Below, one piece after another: positions 1 to 9,241 of a DNA stretch of 64,000 bases (position 1 is its first letter; every line of letters begins with the position of its first letter). Below the pieces are notes generated by a model. The model was not told the DNA's origin, ran no database searches, and was given only the letters and a program-made list of their open reading frames with translations. The stretch covers positions 62,001-126,000 of the forward strand of contig JAEOTA010000086.1 of NCBI GenBank assembly GCA_016840085.1, given 5' to 3'. The position numbers and the translations under genes were made by a program. The stretch comes from Promethearchaeota archaeon (GTDB lineage Archaea; Asgardarchaeota; Lokiarchaeia; Sigyniarchaeales; SOKP01).

Positions 1-23
1 ATATTAAAAGTTGAGAACTATAT

Positions 24-1163
24 ATGGAAGAAGTTCAAGATAAAACTTGGAAAGGATTATTAAAAAACTTTGAAAATGGACTTGAAAAAGCAATAGAAGA
101 ATTGCAAAAAAGAGATGTAGAAAATATTCCTGGGGCTAAAGAAGCGCTTATTCAAAGATTAAATAATATGAAGCTTCACTTTCCTAAAAATAGTGGTGAT
201 ATTTTTATAAAATCGATAAACGATAAAATTCAAAATAGTTTTTTTCCAAATACCAAGAATTTTACTAAAGCATTTGAGAACGTATTGAAATCAAGGACCC
301 ACGAACAAGATTTCATTATAAATGAACTTTTAAATGGATTTGTAACTTCAAAAGCAAAAGCAATTGCTTCTGGAACACAAGGACCGATAATAGATAGAAT
401 GGTAGAAGCTTTTAGCAAAAGAAATGATTTCCATATCGTCGATCATCAATTTTTTGCTATGTTTGGAGACCCAAATAAACCTCGTCATTATGTAAAGAAA
501 CAACTTAAAGAATTAGTAAAAATGTTTGGGCTCATATCAAAGGAACTTGTAATTCAAAAAGACGTAAGGAGAAGCGAGGAAAAAGTCTATACATTTTACA
601 CATTTCCAGATGAAATTATCAAAATTCTTGAAGAAAAATATTTAGTTATAGATAATGAACTAGGTTATGCTTATGTATCTAAGGATTTTGATAGAAATGT
701 CTTTATTTGCATGTTTTTAGCAAATATTTCAGTAAAAAGAGATAATATAGATAAAATAGGGGGATCATATACTATAAATGGAATTTCTGCTATTTTTGCC
801 TTAATTTTGTTATTGAGTTTTATGCCTAAATTGTCGGTTGATGAAACAAGCCCACTTTTAAATGACCCTAATTATGATGCAAATAGAATGAGTGTTATCC
901 CAAAATCTTGGATGATGAAGCAAATTTTAGAACCTTTATTTGAACCGCTTATTAAAATTGTTGCATATAGAATAGGAGGAGGATTATGGTTGTCAAAAAT
1001 AATTGATTCTGAAATCAATAAAAAAATTAATAACCAAATACGATTTCTCATTAAAGATGTTAATAAATGGATACTTGGGAATCTATGTAGAGTAGAGATC
1101 CCAATCTTTGTTGAAATTTCGAATATATTTACAGAAGTTTTAGTTGGTTATAATGAACAATAA
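24..1163 (+). CDS. Protein of unknown function, first gene of the 1-6.8 kb cluster
   Basis: I do not recognise this 379-residue protein. It starts at an ATG just after an A/T-rich stretch, so transcription may begin at or just before the window edge. The first 130 residues look helical and charged. Residues about 145-210 (MFGDPNKPRHY, then VYTFYTFPDEI) read like a winged-helix domain, with a strand-turn-strand ending in a tyrosine-rich segment. A hydrophobic stretch around residues 250-275 (SAIFALILLLSF) could be a buried helix or a single membrane helix. The next gene follows after 12 bases, and five further genes continue on the same strand, so it is probably co-transcribed with the AAA ATPase and coiled-coil genes. 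A kleisin-like role next to an SMC-like protein is conceivable because of the winged helix, but that is speculation. Confidence 0.75.
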   Translation: MEEVQDKTWKGLLKNFENGLEKAIEELQKRDVENIPGAKEALIQRLNNMKLHFPKNSGDIFIKSINDKIQNSFFPNTKNFTKAFENVLKSRTHEQDFIINELLNGFVTSKAKAIASGTQGPIIDRMVEAFSKRNDFHIVDHQFFAMFGDPNKPRHYVKKQLKELVKMFGLISKELVIQKDVRRSEEKVYTFYTFPDEIIKILEEKYLVIDNELGYAYVSKDFDRNVFICMFLANISVKRDNIDKIGGSYTINGISAIFALILLLSFMPKLSVDETSPLLNDPNYDANRMSVIPKSWMMKQILEPLFEPLIKIVAYRIGGGLWLSKIIDSEINKKINNQIRFLIKDVNKWILGNLCRVEIPIFVEISNIFTEVLVGYNEQ

Positions 1164-1175
1164 GAATAGGAAGAG

Positions 1176-2492
1176 TTGTATTTTCAAAAGATGAGTTATA
1201 AAAAAAAATCAACGAGAACTATAAAATCAGGAAGAAGAAGAGAAAAATGGACCGATATTCTTCCCAGATATTTAACTTTTATAAGTCATATGCGCCCCAT
1301 CTTAAGAGAAACACGAAGACTTATTATTCATTTAGATGCGGATCTTTTATTAGATACAGAAATTTTAGATAAAATACGGCAGGAGGAAGAAAAAAGAAAT
1401 ATTCGTAAAGTTAGAGCTCTTTCAGAATTTTCTGCAATGTATAGATCAAATGTATATGAAATTATTAAGGATTTTATCATTAAATATAGAGAAAAGATAC
1501 CAATAATAGATATAAAGGACTATATTATAGAATTTCTCCACGAATCTGTAGATGCTTTAAATGCTTTACGGCATATTACCACTCCTGATGAGATTAATCT
1601 AGAGAATACATACTTATATCAGATAGTAAAATTTATTGAAGAAAAGCTATTTCCAAGAGGATCAAATCTTAAAATTATATATAAAAACTTACTTGATCAT
1701 AGTCCTGATTTTTATGAATGCCAACGATATTTATTGCAACCTCACACATATTATAGGGAAAGATTAGAAAGTCCAGATTATTTTGAAATTCCAGGAATAT
1801 CTCCAAAAGTATATCAACTCATCAATAATATTACATCTTTCTTCAATTTAGATCCAAATTTTGGAGAGTTTCCTGAACACCAAAATTATGAAATTCCAAT
1901 GCTTTTAAAAAATGACGTATTTTTACCTTATATTGATTCTATAGCGAATGCTGAAGAAGAAGCTATAAAAAGTATTGCTGAACGTATAGGTTTAAGACTC
2001 ATTGATGGCATTTTTTTAGCCCCCCAAAGAGATTTTGTAGAAATTTTATTAGAGAACAATTATTTACGAGAGAATAAGCAAACAGATGGCACTATAAGAT
2101 TATTACCTCAGTTTAGTAATGAAACTTTATTTTTATACTATTTATCATTTGCAGCTCAAAGAAGGGGTTTTTTATCAAAAGAATTGATTAATTGGATTTC
2201 AATGAATTTTGCTTTTTTAATTTATATGGGGATATTAAAGTGGAAATTATCCGACGAGAATATTTTTTATACTATTTTTAAAGATTTACAAACAAATGAA
2301 AAAGTTCTTCCTTATTTAATGAAACTAGTATGTTTTCCAAATTATTTAGGTTTAGATAAAATGAAAATCAGAGATTCAGTTCAATACCGAAAAGAAATCT
2401 TTAATTTTATAGGTTCGCAAATTGATAACCTGAAGGACTTTATTACTGAAATTGCAAATTATTGTAATAAATTTGATAAGAAAAGGAATTAA
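1176..2492 (+). CDS. Protein of unknown function, second gene of the cluster
   Basis: I do not recognise this protein of up to 438 residues. It could start at TTG 1176, which follows an AGGAAGAG Shine-Dalgarno-like stretch too closely, or at ATG 1191, which gives MSYKKKST and leaves that motif at a better distance; I prefer the ATG. The N-terminus is strongly basic (KSGRRREKW at about residues 18-26), followed by mostly alpha-helical sequence with no membrane segments and no visible catalytic motif. Residues about 280-320 (LRLIDGIFLAPQRDFVEILLENNYL) are helix-rich and could form a winged-helix or a helical repeat. It sits between another unknown gene and the AAA ATPase in a tight same-strand run, which suggests a structural subunit of the same complex. 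Confidence 0.75.
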   Translation: MYFQKMSYKKKSTRTIKSGRRREKWTDILPRYLTFISHMRPILRETRRLIIHLDADLLLDTEILDKIRQEEEKRNIRKVRALSEFSAMYRSNVYEIIKDFIIKYREKIPIIDIKDYIIEFLHESVDALNALRHITTPDEINLENTYLYQIVKFIEEKLFPRGSNLKIIYKNLLDHSPDFYECQRYLLQPHTYYRERLESPDYFEIPGISPKVYQLINNITSFFNLDPNFGEFPEHQNYEIPMLLKNDVFLPYIDSIANAEEEAIKSIAERIGLRLIDGIFLAPQRDFVEILLENNYLRENKQTDGTIRLLPQFSNETLFLYYLSFAAQRRGFLSKELINWISMNFAFLIYMGILKWKLSDENIFYTIFKDLQTNEKVLPYLMKLVCFPNYLGLDKMKIRDSVQYRKEIFNFIGSQIDNLKDFITEIANYCNKFDKKRN

Positions 2493-2516
2493 TATAAAAA
2501 AAAGAGTTGAGGAAAA

Positions 2517-3626
2517 ATTAGTAAAAAAAATAATGTAAATGAAGTAAATTTTACGTACACAGATGATGTGATTAAAGATCGTCTTGGTAAGTATGGAGCA
2601 GTCTATTTTTCGGGTGATATAAAAGAATCTGTTGAAGATATTTTAGGTAATGAAACTAAAAAAGAGATATTAGATGATTTCTTTAAAGCTTTGATAAAAT
2701 ATGATGAATTCTCAGAACAATTAAAAAATACAAAATTAACTCCTAATTTAACAGTACTTCTTTATGGGCCTCCTGGAACGGGCAAAACTTCATTAACAAG
2801 AGGATTTGCTAAGAAATATAGCATTCCAATATGTATTGTAGAATCTGATAGACTCGTGTCACCATTATTAGGAGATACAATTAAAAATATCAGGGGGGTT
2901 GTTGAATTAGCAGCAGAAATATCAAAAGAGAGAGGAGCATTTATTTTATTTTTTGATGAAATCGATGCGGTAGGATCTGAAAGGTCTAACATTCACGAAG
3001 TTGGTGAAATTAAAAGAGCCGTTATCTCTTTCCTACAAGTAATTGATAGGGTTAATTACGAAGGAGTGCCATTGGCAATATTTGGAGCTACAAACCACCA
3101 ACATCAACTTGATTCAGCTATATGGCGTCGTTTCACATTCCATTTTAAATTTGATTTTCCCGATTACAATTTACGTAAGCAAATAATTGAAGGTTTTGTT
3201 TATAAAATAGAAAACGCAAAAATAGGAGTCGACAATTCAATATTCACAAATTTAAATAAAGAATATAAAGAAATACAAGATATTGTTAAAGAACTAGAAA
3301 GGAAGTTAGGAAGAAAAATTTCTGAGTTTGATGACAATATTTTATGGGATGAAGTAAAGAGAAAGGGTAAAATAGAAGGTCTTTTGAAACTAACTATTGG
3401 ATATTCTGGTTCAGATATCGAAAGGGGAACTAAAGTTGCGTTATTAAAAGCAATAAATTCAGAACTTCTCACTTACGATATCTTTTATAATTCATTAAAA
3501 ATGGTTGGTGGAACTGCCATTCATGTTGAGAGACAAGATATTTTAAGTGATGCTAGAACCCCCACCAAAGCACAGAAAGTGTTTGAAGAAAATAAAAAAA
3601 AGTTGTTAGGTCCTCCCGAAATTTAA
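2517..3626 (+). CDS. AAA+ family ATPase (classical AAA clade)
   Basis: A single-ring AAA ATPase. Numbering from GTG 2568, it has Walker A GPPGTGKT (residues 67-74), Walker B FILFFDEID (about 125-133), sensor 1 in FGATNH (about 172-177), the double arginine finger WRRF (about 186-189) and sensor 2 GYSGSDIE near residue 285. All nucleotide-binding residues are present, so it should be an active ATPase. A charged helical insert of about 50 residues (about 215-265) lies before sensor 2. The only canonical starts are GTG 2568 or later and these lack a ribosome site. The frame is open up to a stop at 2508-2510, and ATT 2517, four bases after a GAGG, gives a natural N-terminus (MSKKNNVNEV), so I extend to it. 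It is the only intact ATPase of the cluster and may power the coiled-coil partners. Confidence 0.85.
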   Translation: MSKKNNVNEVNFTYTDDVIKDRLGKYGAVYFSGDIKESVEDILGNETKKEILDDFFKALIKYDEFSEQLKNTKLTPNLTVLLYGPPGTGKTSLTRGFAKKYSIPICIVESDRLVSPLLGDTIKNIRGVVELAAEISKERGAFILFFDEIDAVGSERSNIHEVGEIKRAVISFLQVIDRVNYEGVPLAIFGATNHQHQLDSAIWRRFTFHFKFDFPDYNLRKQIIEGFVYKIENAKIGVDNSIFTNLNKEYKEIQDIVKELERKLGRKISEFDDNILWDEVKRKGKIEGLLKLTIGYSGSDIERGTKVALLKAINSELLTYDIFYNSLKMVGGTAIHVERQDILSDARTPTKAQKVFEENKKKLLGPPEI

Positions 3627-3652
3627 ACGATAAATAAAGTATTAAATCAATT

Positions 3653-4663
3653 ATGACAGAATATCGATCATTTAATCTTGATATAATTAAAGAATTAACT
3701 GCCCCTATTGAAATTCTTCAGGCAAAAATTAACCATTTGAGAGAACTTATTCCCACATTTGAATCTGATAAGCGACAATTAGTTAAAAATTTCACTAAAG
3801 ATGATTTTCTTTCTCAGATTGAAGATTTAACAATAGTTATGAACAGAATACAAAACCAATTGGAGAAAACTTCAACTGATAATACTCACAAATTTTTAAG
3901 TTTTAAACTATCGCTAATTAAAAAACATAAAGAAACTTACCGAGAGAGCTTAAAAATATTAAAATTAAATCAAAGCTCATTAAGAGAAATTGGATTAAAT
4001 TTAATTGAAAATAGAAATATTAGCAAAATTATTTACCAGAGATCAATAATACCTTCAATAGGTGTTTATCAGTGGTCGGAACTCTTAGATTCTTTAAAAA
4101 ACAATTCATTATTTTTAAGAATTTTAAAAAAAGTCGAATTATATTATCAAAATTTAATTCAAGATAAACTCAAATTAGAATTAAGTAAAATACCTAACGA
4201 TACAGATTCATCATTAATTAAAACCTATCAAAAAGCTTTCCAAGAAGATCCCTCTTTATCTTTTAATGAATTCATTCAAAATATTGAAAAAAGTTTAACA
4301 CAATTAGAATTGAAGGCTAAAAGAGATATTATACAAAAAGCAAAAGATATAAAGGAGTTAAAAAAATTAAAAAAGAAACAAGAGGAACAAAGAGAAACTT
4401 ATGAAGATTATTTGAAACTCTCTGAGAGAGAATTTGAGAGAAAGTTACGTCGTAAATCTAGAGAAAAATTAAAAGAAATTGCAACTGCTCCTGAAGAAAG
4501 TGATAGTATTGAAATTAGTGATGAAATTTCTGAAAAAATTGAAAAATTTAAATCTCAATTTGACAAAAGGTTTGAAGAAGAATATCTAATTCAAAATGAT
4601 GACCAAAAAGATCCTATTGAGGTTATAAGAGAAAGAAAAAAAAAAAAAAGAAAAAGAATTTAA
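3653..4663 (+). CDS. Coiled-coil protein, lysine/glutamate rich
   Basis: A 336-residue protein with no enzymatic motif. Heptad-like helices run through much of it: about residues 20-100, and an uninterrupted, very charged helix at about 205-275 (KELKKLKKKQEEQRET and following). The C-terminus is acidic and then ends in a basic cluster (RERKKKKRKRI). The start ATG 3653 follows the ATPase stop by 26 bases. The last codons lie on a run of about 13 adenines near 4637-4650, a place where sequencing length errors or slippage could change the true C-terminus. I infer a structural or scaffold role in the six-gene cluster. Confidence 0.75.
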   Translation: MTEYRSFNLDIIKELTAPIEILQAKINHLRELIPTFESDKRQLVKNFTKDDFLSQIEDLTIVMNRIQNQLEKTSTDNTHKFLSFKLSLIKKHKETYRESLKILKLNQSSLREIGLNLIENRNISKIIYQRSIIPSIGVYQWSELLDSLKNNSLFLRILKKVELYYQNLIQDKLKLELSKIPNDTDSSLIKTYQKAFQEDPSLSFNEFIQNIEKSLTQLELKAKRDIIQKAKDIKELKKLKKKQEEQRETYEDYLKLSEREFERKLRRKSREKLKEIATAPEESDSIEISDEISEKIEKFKSQFDKRFEEEYLIQNDDQKDPIEVIRERKKKKRKRI

Positions 4664-4697
4664 GACATATAAGAAACATTTTGAAAAAAAATAAATA

Positions 4698-6332
4698 ATA
4701 GAGTTTAAGTGTTTTAATATTCCGATAAATAATTTCAAGCTCTCAATTGGTTCTAAAGAAATTCTAATTCAAGATCGATTTACATTGATTAATGGTAAAT
4801 TTAAGAAAAGTGAATTAAATAAATTTAAAAAAAATATGTTTTCAAAAATTTTAGAGAACTTAGAACTAATTCCAATTGAGATTTTCATTGATTTTCTCTA
4901 TAGGCAATCTGAAGAATTTCTCAATTTAAAAAAATCTCTCAAAATTCTAGAAATATTTAATGAAAATCGGAATTGTATGGAACAAAATATTAAATTTGTT
5001 ATACAATTTATAGAAGTAGTTGAATCACTGATTTCACTTTTTAGATTCATTAAACTCACAAAAGAAAAAGAAATCCTAGAAAAAGAATTAGAAATTTCAA
5101 AAAAATATAAAAAAACCAGTGATATCACTGCTATTTCAGATTTAATGAAAAAACTCAATGAATCTTTAATCAATAATAGAAGGAAATTAAAATATCTAGA
5201 AGAAGATTTTCTTCAACGAAAAAATCAAATAGACCAAATTATTAATACGATTGATAACTTTAAGTTAAAAATCCAGGAATTAACAAAACAAAAAAAAGAA
5301 AACTTCAGTCAAATTAATAAAATTACACGTGAAATGGAAGGAGATTCCACCAATCAAGAAATAATTCCGAATAACAAGCCAGAAATAAATACTTCTTTAA
5401 CAAATGCAGAAAAAATAAAAAAGCTCCAAATGAATGCGAAAGAAATTCAAATTGAAATTAATCAAATTAATTCAAATATTAACGAAACTAAATCGAAACT
5501 CGAAGAATTAAGCCCATTTTATGAGATATATAAAAAAGATTACGATAAACTTTTAGAAATAATTAAAACAGATGAAGGAAAATTTGAAAAACTACAGTCT
5601 CAACTTAAAGATAAAATCAAAGATAAAGAAAGCATATTAAATCAAGAACTTGATATTGTAGATTTCAAATCAATAAGACCACTTCAAGAAATCGAAGAAC
5701 AGATTCAAAAAATTGACTACAAATTAACTGAGATTTCAATAGTAAACCCTCTTTTTAATGCTGAAAACCAATATGACTTATCTTTAATTATAAAAAAATT
5801 AGAAGAAATTAGTCATGACATAGAAATTCGACAAAATGAAATTATTATTGATATGAATGAAGTGGATATGAAAAATAATATCAAGAGCCTTCAAAATTTA
5901 GAGATAATAATAAATACTATTGATACGTTTATCAATATATTCTTAAAAGAAATTAATTTAAAATTAGAACTTAGAATTATCATCAGTTCTGATAATCAAA
6001 ATTTATATATCCGCCCAAATTTCATTCGTACTACAGAAGAGCGAATTAATTTTGATAATTTGACTACTCCTGAGAAAATCTTTTTCGCGATTATGTTCTA
6101 TATATCAATAAATCTTTACATTGGTACTAAAAATATTATCTTCTCAAATTTATTTGTACCAAATAAATATAATAAAGCGGGTTCTATATTCAGAACAATC
6201 AGAAAAATACTACCCCTTTTTGAAAGTGAAGAAAGGCTTTTAGACTTTAACTTAATTTATATTATTTCAAATCTAGAGATGAAAAAAGATATTAAAAATT
6301 TGAAAATAATTACAATGCCAGAAAATGGATGA
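4698..6332 (+). CDS. SMC/Rad50-like coiled-coil protein with degenerate ATPase head
   Basis: The central part (roughly residues 110-320) is coiled coil, and the two ends read like the two halves of an ABC/SMC head without catalytic residues. At the N-terminal end, a strand-rich stretch leads to FTLINGKFKKSEL where SMC and Rad50 proteins have a Walker A loop (GxxGxGKS/T). At the C-terminal end, NLTTPEKIFFAIMFY sits where the LSGGE signature would be, KNIIFSNLFV where Walker B would be, and NLIYIISNLE where the H-loop strand would be; the Walker B Asp-Glu and the switch His are all replaced. The first canonical start is TTG 4785, but the frame is open from a stop at 4692 and codes for the expected N-terminal strands, so I start at ATA 4698. 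The overlap with the following winged-helix gene fits an SMC-kite pair. The family assignment is my inference from layout. Confidence 0.7.
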   Translation: MEFKCFNIPINNFKLSIGSKEILIQDRFTLINGKFKKSELNKFKKNMFSKILENLELIPIEIFIDFLYRQSEEFLNLKKSLKILEIFNENRNCMEQNIKFVIQFIEVVESLISLFRFIKLTKEKEILEKELEISKKYKKTSDITAISDLMKKLNESLINNRRKLKYLEEDFLQRKNQIDQIINTIDNFKLKIQELTKQKKENFSQINKITREMEGDSTNQEIIPNNKPEINTSLTNAEKIKKLQMNAKEIQIEINQINSNINETKSKLEELSPFYEIYKKDYDKLLEIIKTDEGKFEKLQSQLKDKIKDKESILNQELDIVDFKSIRPLQEIEEQIQKIDYKLTEISIVNPLFNAENQYDLSLIIKKLEEISHDIEIRQNEIIIDMNEVDMKNNIKSLQNLEIIINTIDTFINIFLKEINLKLELRIIISSDNQNLYIRPNFIRTTEERINFDNLTTPEKIFFAIMFYISINLYIGTKNIIFSNLFVPNKYNKAGSIFRTIRKILPLFESEERLLDFNLIYIISNLEMKKDIKNLKIITMPENG

Positions 6333-6834
6333 TATAATAATGGGAGTAAAAGATGTTAAAGAAACAGTAAAAAATATAACTAAACTTATTCTAACAAATC
6401 CTCAGAAAGTTATTAGAGAGGAAGATCTCAAAAATTTAAGCAAGGCTTTTAATTTTGAACAAATAATCAGTGAAATATATGTTAATTTGAGAAATATTGG
6501 TTTTGAACTGATAAAAACAAATTTTCTTGATCAACAATATTATATCTTAACATCTGAAGGTAAAGATGATAATATTACGCCATCGCAATACGGCACTTTA
6601 GCTTTAATCATAGCTTTAAGTAAAGAACTTGATGAGAATATGAAAATTGAAGATTTAAAAGAAATTTTTGCTGATATTTGGGATACTGATATTCAATTCT
6701 TGCTTAATAATGATTATTTAAGAAAATTTGATGATTTAGAAATAATCAAAGTAGCACCTTTAGGGAAAGCTACTATGAAGAATATTATTAGAGAAATTCA
6801 ACTAAAAAATTTATTAGATATATTTAAAGAATAA
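6325..6834 (+). CDS. Small winged-helix protein, ScpB/kite-like
   Basis: A 169-residue protein overlapping the end of the SMC-like gene by eight bases, a sign of translational coupling. Two winged-helix-like halves are visible. Residues about 20-75 end in a strand pair (FELIKTNFLDQQYYILTSE) that resembles the ScpB wing. Residues about 85-160 begin with SQYGTLALIIALS, which parallels the ScpB/Nse3 segment where a second winged helix starts, and end with a leucine-rich helix. These features match kite subunits of SMC complexes (ScpB, MukE, Nse1/Nse3) in size and layout, but the assignment is by eye only. An internal ATG at 6340 is an alternative start. Confidence 0.7.
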   Translation: MDDIIMGVKDVKETVKNITKLILTNPQKVIREEDLKNLSKAFNFEQIISEIYVNLRNIGFELIKTNFLDQQYYILTSEGKDDNITPSQYGTLALIIALSKELDENMKIEDLKEIFADIWDTDIQFLLNNDYLRKFDDLEIIKVAPLGKATMKNIIREIQLKNLLDIFKE

Positions 6835-6866
6835 AATAAATATAAAAATTTTAAAAATAAAAAAAA

Positions 6867-7286
6867 TTAATCTATTTCTAAGTCCATTTTAAATTGTTCA
6901 TAAATTTTCCTAACTCTGTCAGCTGAAGGACCTTCTCCTCTTACTCCTTTTTCATCTACAATGATTTTACCACTTAATATTGATATCATGTTCTGGTCTT
7001 CAATATAATCTACATGGCCTTTCGAAAATATGCTTGCTATTCTATCGGAAAGAGCTTGCATAGGAAAAGGCTCTTCTTCTAAACTCACAAAATTGTAATA
7101 TCTACTTCTAATAAACAATTTTGGGAATGATTTGTTTTTTTCGTTTTTAGCATTAATAAGAATAAGATTGGAATCCTCTGAAATTCCTTTTAACTGTCCT
7201 ACAAAAAATTTATCTTTATCAATATATACTTTAACGATTTTATCAATTAAAGTTCCTAACTCTGTATTATATTGTCTAATTGACAT
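6867..7286 (-). CDS. LSm/Sm-like domain protein with C-terminal extension
   Basis: The first 75 residues match the Sm fold. A Sm1-like half (LIDKIVKVYIDKDKFFVGQL, then GISEDSNLILINA) is followed by a Sm2-like strand (KLFIRSRYYNFVSLEE) with the hydrophobic-x-hydrophobic-Arg pattern of the RNA-binding loop. Unlike the ~75-residue SmAP1, it carries a 65-residue extension ending in a charged helix, similar to archaeal SmAP3-type proteins. It probably forms a ring and binds RNA. It is convergent with the six-gene cluster and lies downstream of hypB on the same strand. Confidence 0.7.
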   Translation of the reverse strand: MSIRQYNTELGTLIDKIVKVYIDKDKFFVGQLKGISEDSNLILINAKNEKNKSFPKLFIRSRYYNFVSLEEEPFPMQALSDRIASIFSKGHVDYIEDQNMISILSGKIIVDEKGVRGEGPSADRVRKIYEQFKMDLEID

Positions 7287-7350
7287 GATATATCAGAACT
7301 TTTATATTATGTATTATAATTATCTTATTTTTCTTTTAATCTTAATTCTA

Positions 7351-8007
7351 TCAATTAATAATCTCTTTTATAAGCTCCGAGATGTTTTCTCCAGTTATAG
7401 CACTAGTTTTTATGATTTTTAGGTTTGGATTTATTTTTTTGGCATCATTGACCATTTTATCAATATTGACATCCATTACATCAATTAGATCGATTTTATT
7501 GATTACAGCAACATCTGACATCTTAAAAAGCATTGGATGTTTTTCGATTACCCATTCGCCTTCGGTAATAGATACAATTACCACTCTTTTCTCAGCACCT
7601 AAAATGAAATCAGATGGACAGATTAGATTACCGACATTTTCAATGAATAATAAATCAATTTCATTTAAATCATAATTTTTTATAACCTGAGAGATGTGAT
7701 ATGAATTTAAGGCACACTCACGACCTGTATTAACCTGAATTGTTTTCACACCATGTTTTTCAATTCGGTCAGCATCTATTCTAGAAGTTACATCACCATT
7801 GATTACAAGAATCCTATAGTCTTTTAAAATCCTTTTTACAATACTTTCTATAACCGCAGTCTTTCCCGCCCCTATTGCTCCTACAAAATCTATAGATTTT
7901 ATATTTTTCTTCTTAAATAAATTTCTATTTTGGTTAGCTAATCTCTCATTATTTTCAATTAAATCTTCATTTAACTCTATAATATTTGAAATTTCTTTTT
8001 CAGACAT
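7351..8007 (-). CDS. hypB: Hydrogenase/urease nickel incorporation GTPase HypB
   Basis: A SIMIBI-class GTPase of 218 residues that delivers nickel to [NiFe] hydrogenase. The P-loop is GAIGAGKT (about residues 43-50), the switch region NGDVTSRIDADRI follows at about 70-82, and NKID at about 168-171 gives guanine specificity. The metal-site region VNTGRECALNS carries the Cys of HypB but lacks the usual His that follows it, so metal ligation may differ. There is no histidine-rich N-terminal stretch, as is usual for archaeal HypB. No hydrogenase structural or other hyp genes are in the window, so its partner operon must be elsewhere. Confidence 0.92.
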   Translation of the reverse strand: MSEKEISNIIELNEDLIENNERLANQNRNLFKKKNIKSIDFVGAIGAGKTAVIESIVKRILKDYRILVINGDVTSRIDADRIEKHGVKTIQVNTGRECALNSYHISQVIKNYDLNEIDLLFIENVGNLICPSDFILGAEKRVVIVSITEGEWVIEKHPMLFKMSDVAVINKIDLIDVMDVNIDKMVNDAKKINPNLKIIKTSAITGENISELIKEIIN

Positions 8008-8107
8008 CTTAAATATTAATCCCGTTTCTTAAAATCTGATGAGGTATGAAAATAAAGTTATAATCCTTGATATTTTTTATTAATTTATGAAAGTTTAAAA
8101 AAAGGTA

Positions 8108-9058
8108 TTATCGACTTCTAAATTTGTATTTGTAAACTATATACGCTCCAAGAATACCTCCTAATTCAGGTAAATAATATAGTAAATAATGTGGAGAAAA
8201 TAGTGCAAAAAGCAATCCTGGAACTAATCTGAATAATATGATAATTAGCAAAAAAGATCTTCCCCTCATTCTAATTGGAAGAAAATACATTAAAGAAGTA
8301 ATTTCTCGGTTCATTATTGGAAAGAGTGAATATGATATTAATCCTAACATCCCTCCCCAGGCTAATCCTACTGAAATGGAATAACTATCTAAGGGGTAAA
8401 GAGAAACTAATGAGATTCTTAACAAGAAATAAAATAGTGCTGTAAATAAACAAGAGATTAAATATAGTTTTATTAAAAATTTTGTACCAAGGCTTAATTC
8501 GATAGTTCTTGTCATAAAATATAAAATATACAACATGATAAACAAAAAGAATATCCCAAAAAAGTCTTTAGTGCTAATAAAAAGCGCTGTAAATAATGTA
8601 TGGAATGTGTATTCATAAATAAGACCATTTAGACTTAAATATATATAATGATCTAATGGAGTATATGCAAAAAACAAAGCTACAATTGAAAATAAAGAAA
8701 TCATCAAAAATAAGGTTTTAGTACCTACATATTGTGTTGTTTTTTTATAAGGTCTTTGATAAGCTTGATAACTTCGCATTGTCTCTTTTCTTTGTTTGTC
8801 TTGTCGTTTCAGATACTTTTTTAATGATTTTGGACCTTTTTCTAAATACTCTCGGGGAATTGGTTTCTCTATAACTGCATCCTGATAACGTCGACGAGTT
8901 TCTTTTGACTCCGGTGTTGAAATGGGGACATGTTTCAATTCAAATGAACATTCATGATTCTCAGGCAATCGATGTTTTTTACAAAAAGTCCCTCCACAAT
9001 ATTTACATGTAAAAGGAAGATAACCGATTTGTTCACCACAGAATTCGCAAAATGTTAC
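8108..9058 (-). CDS. AN1 zinc finger fused to a rhomboid-like membrane domain without catalytic residues
   Basis: A roughly 317-residue protein: an AN1-type zinc finger (FCEFCG, then CKYCGG, FCKKH, ENHEC) in the first 40 residues, a basic linker, and six hydrophobic segments with the rhomboid layout, including the loop motif IELSLGTKFLIKLYL (the ErrlGs region). The GxSG motif reads LAWGGMLG and the TM6 histidine position reads PELGG, so both catalytic residues are lost; it should be a pseudoprotease comparable to derlins or iRhoms. The first ATG (8968) would cut the zinc finger in half. The frame is open to a stop at 9065-9067, only GTA, ACA and similar codons precede the first Cys, and a GGTGA lies just upstream. 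I therefore include the finger, with an unresolved start near 9058. The neighbour is a second AN1 membrane protein. Confidence 0.8.
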   Translation of the reverse strand, partial: VTFCEFCGEQIGYLPFTCKYCGGTFCKKHRLPENHECSFELKHVPISTPESKETRRRYQDAVIEKPIPREYLEKGPKSLKKYLKRQDKQRKETMRSYQAYQRPYKKTTQYVGTKTLFLMISLFSIVALFFAYTPLDHYIYLSLNGLIYEYTFHTLFTALFISTKDFFGIFFLFIMLYILYFMTRTIELSLGTKFLIKLYLISCLFTALFYFLLRISLVSLYPLDSYSISVGLAWGGMLGLISYSLFPIMNREITSLMYFLPIRMRGRSFLLIIILFRLVPGLLFALFSPHYLLYYLPELGGILGAYIVYKYKFRSR

Positions 9059-9241
9059 TTTAAATCACCAAGTACTGCTTTTATTATTTGTATAGTTTAT
9101 TATTAAAATTATATAAAATTCAAGAATATAATATTTTTAAATTATTATCCTTCATAATTTTTACTCCAATTTTTCTTCTTATTGTAAGATTTTTATTCTA
9201 AGAGTTCTATATAAAAATTTCTCAATTACTTAAACTCATAT

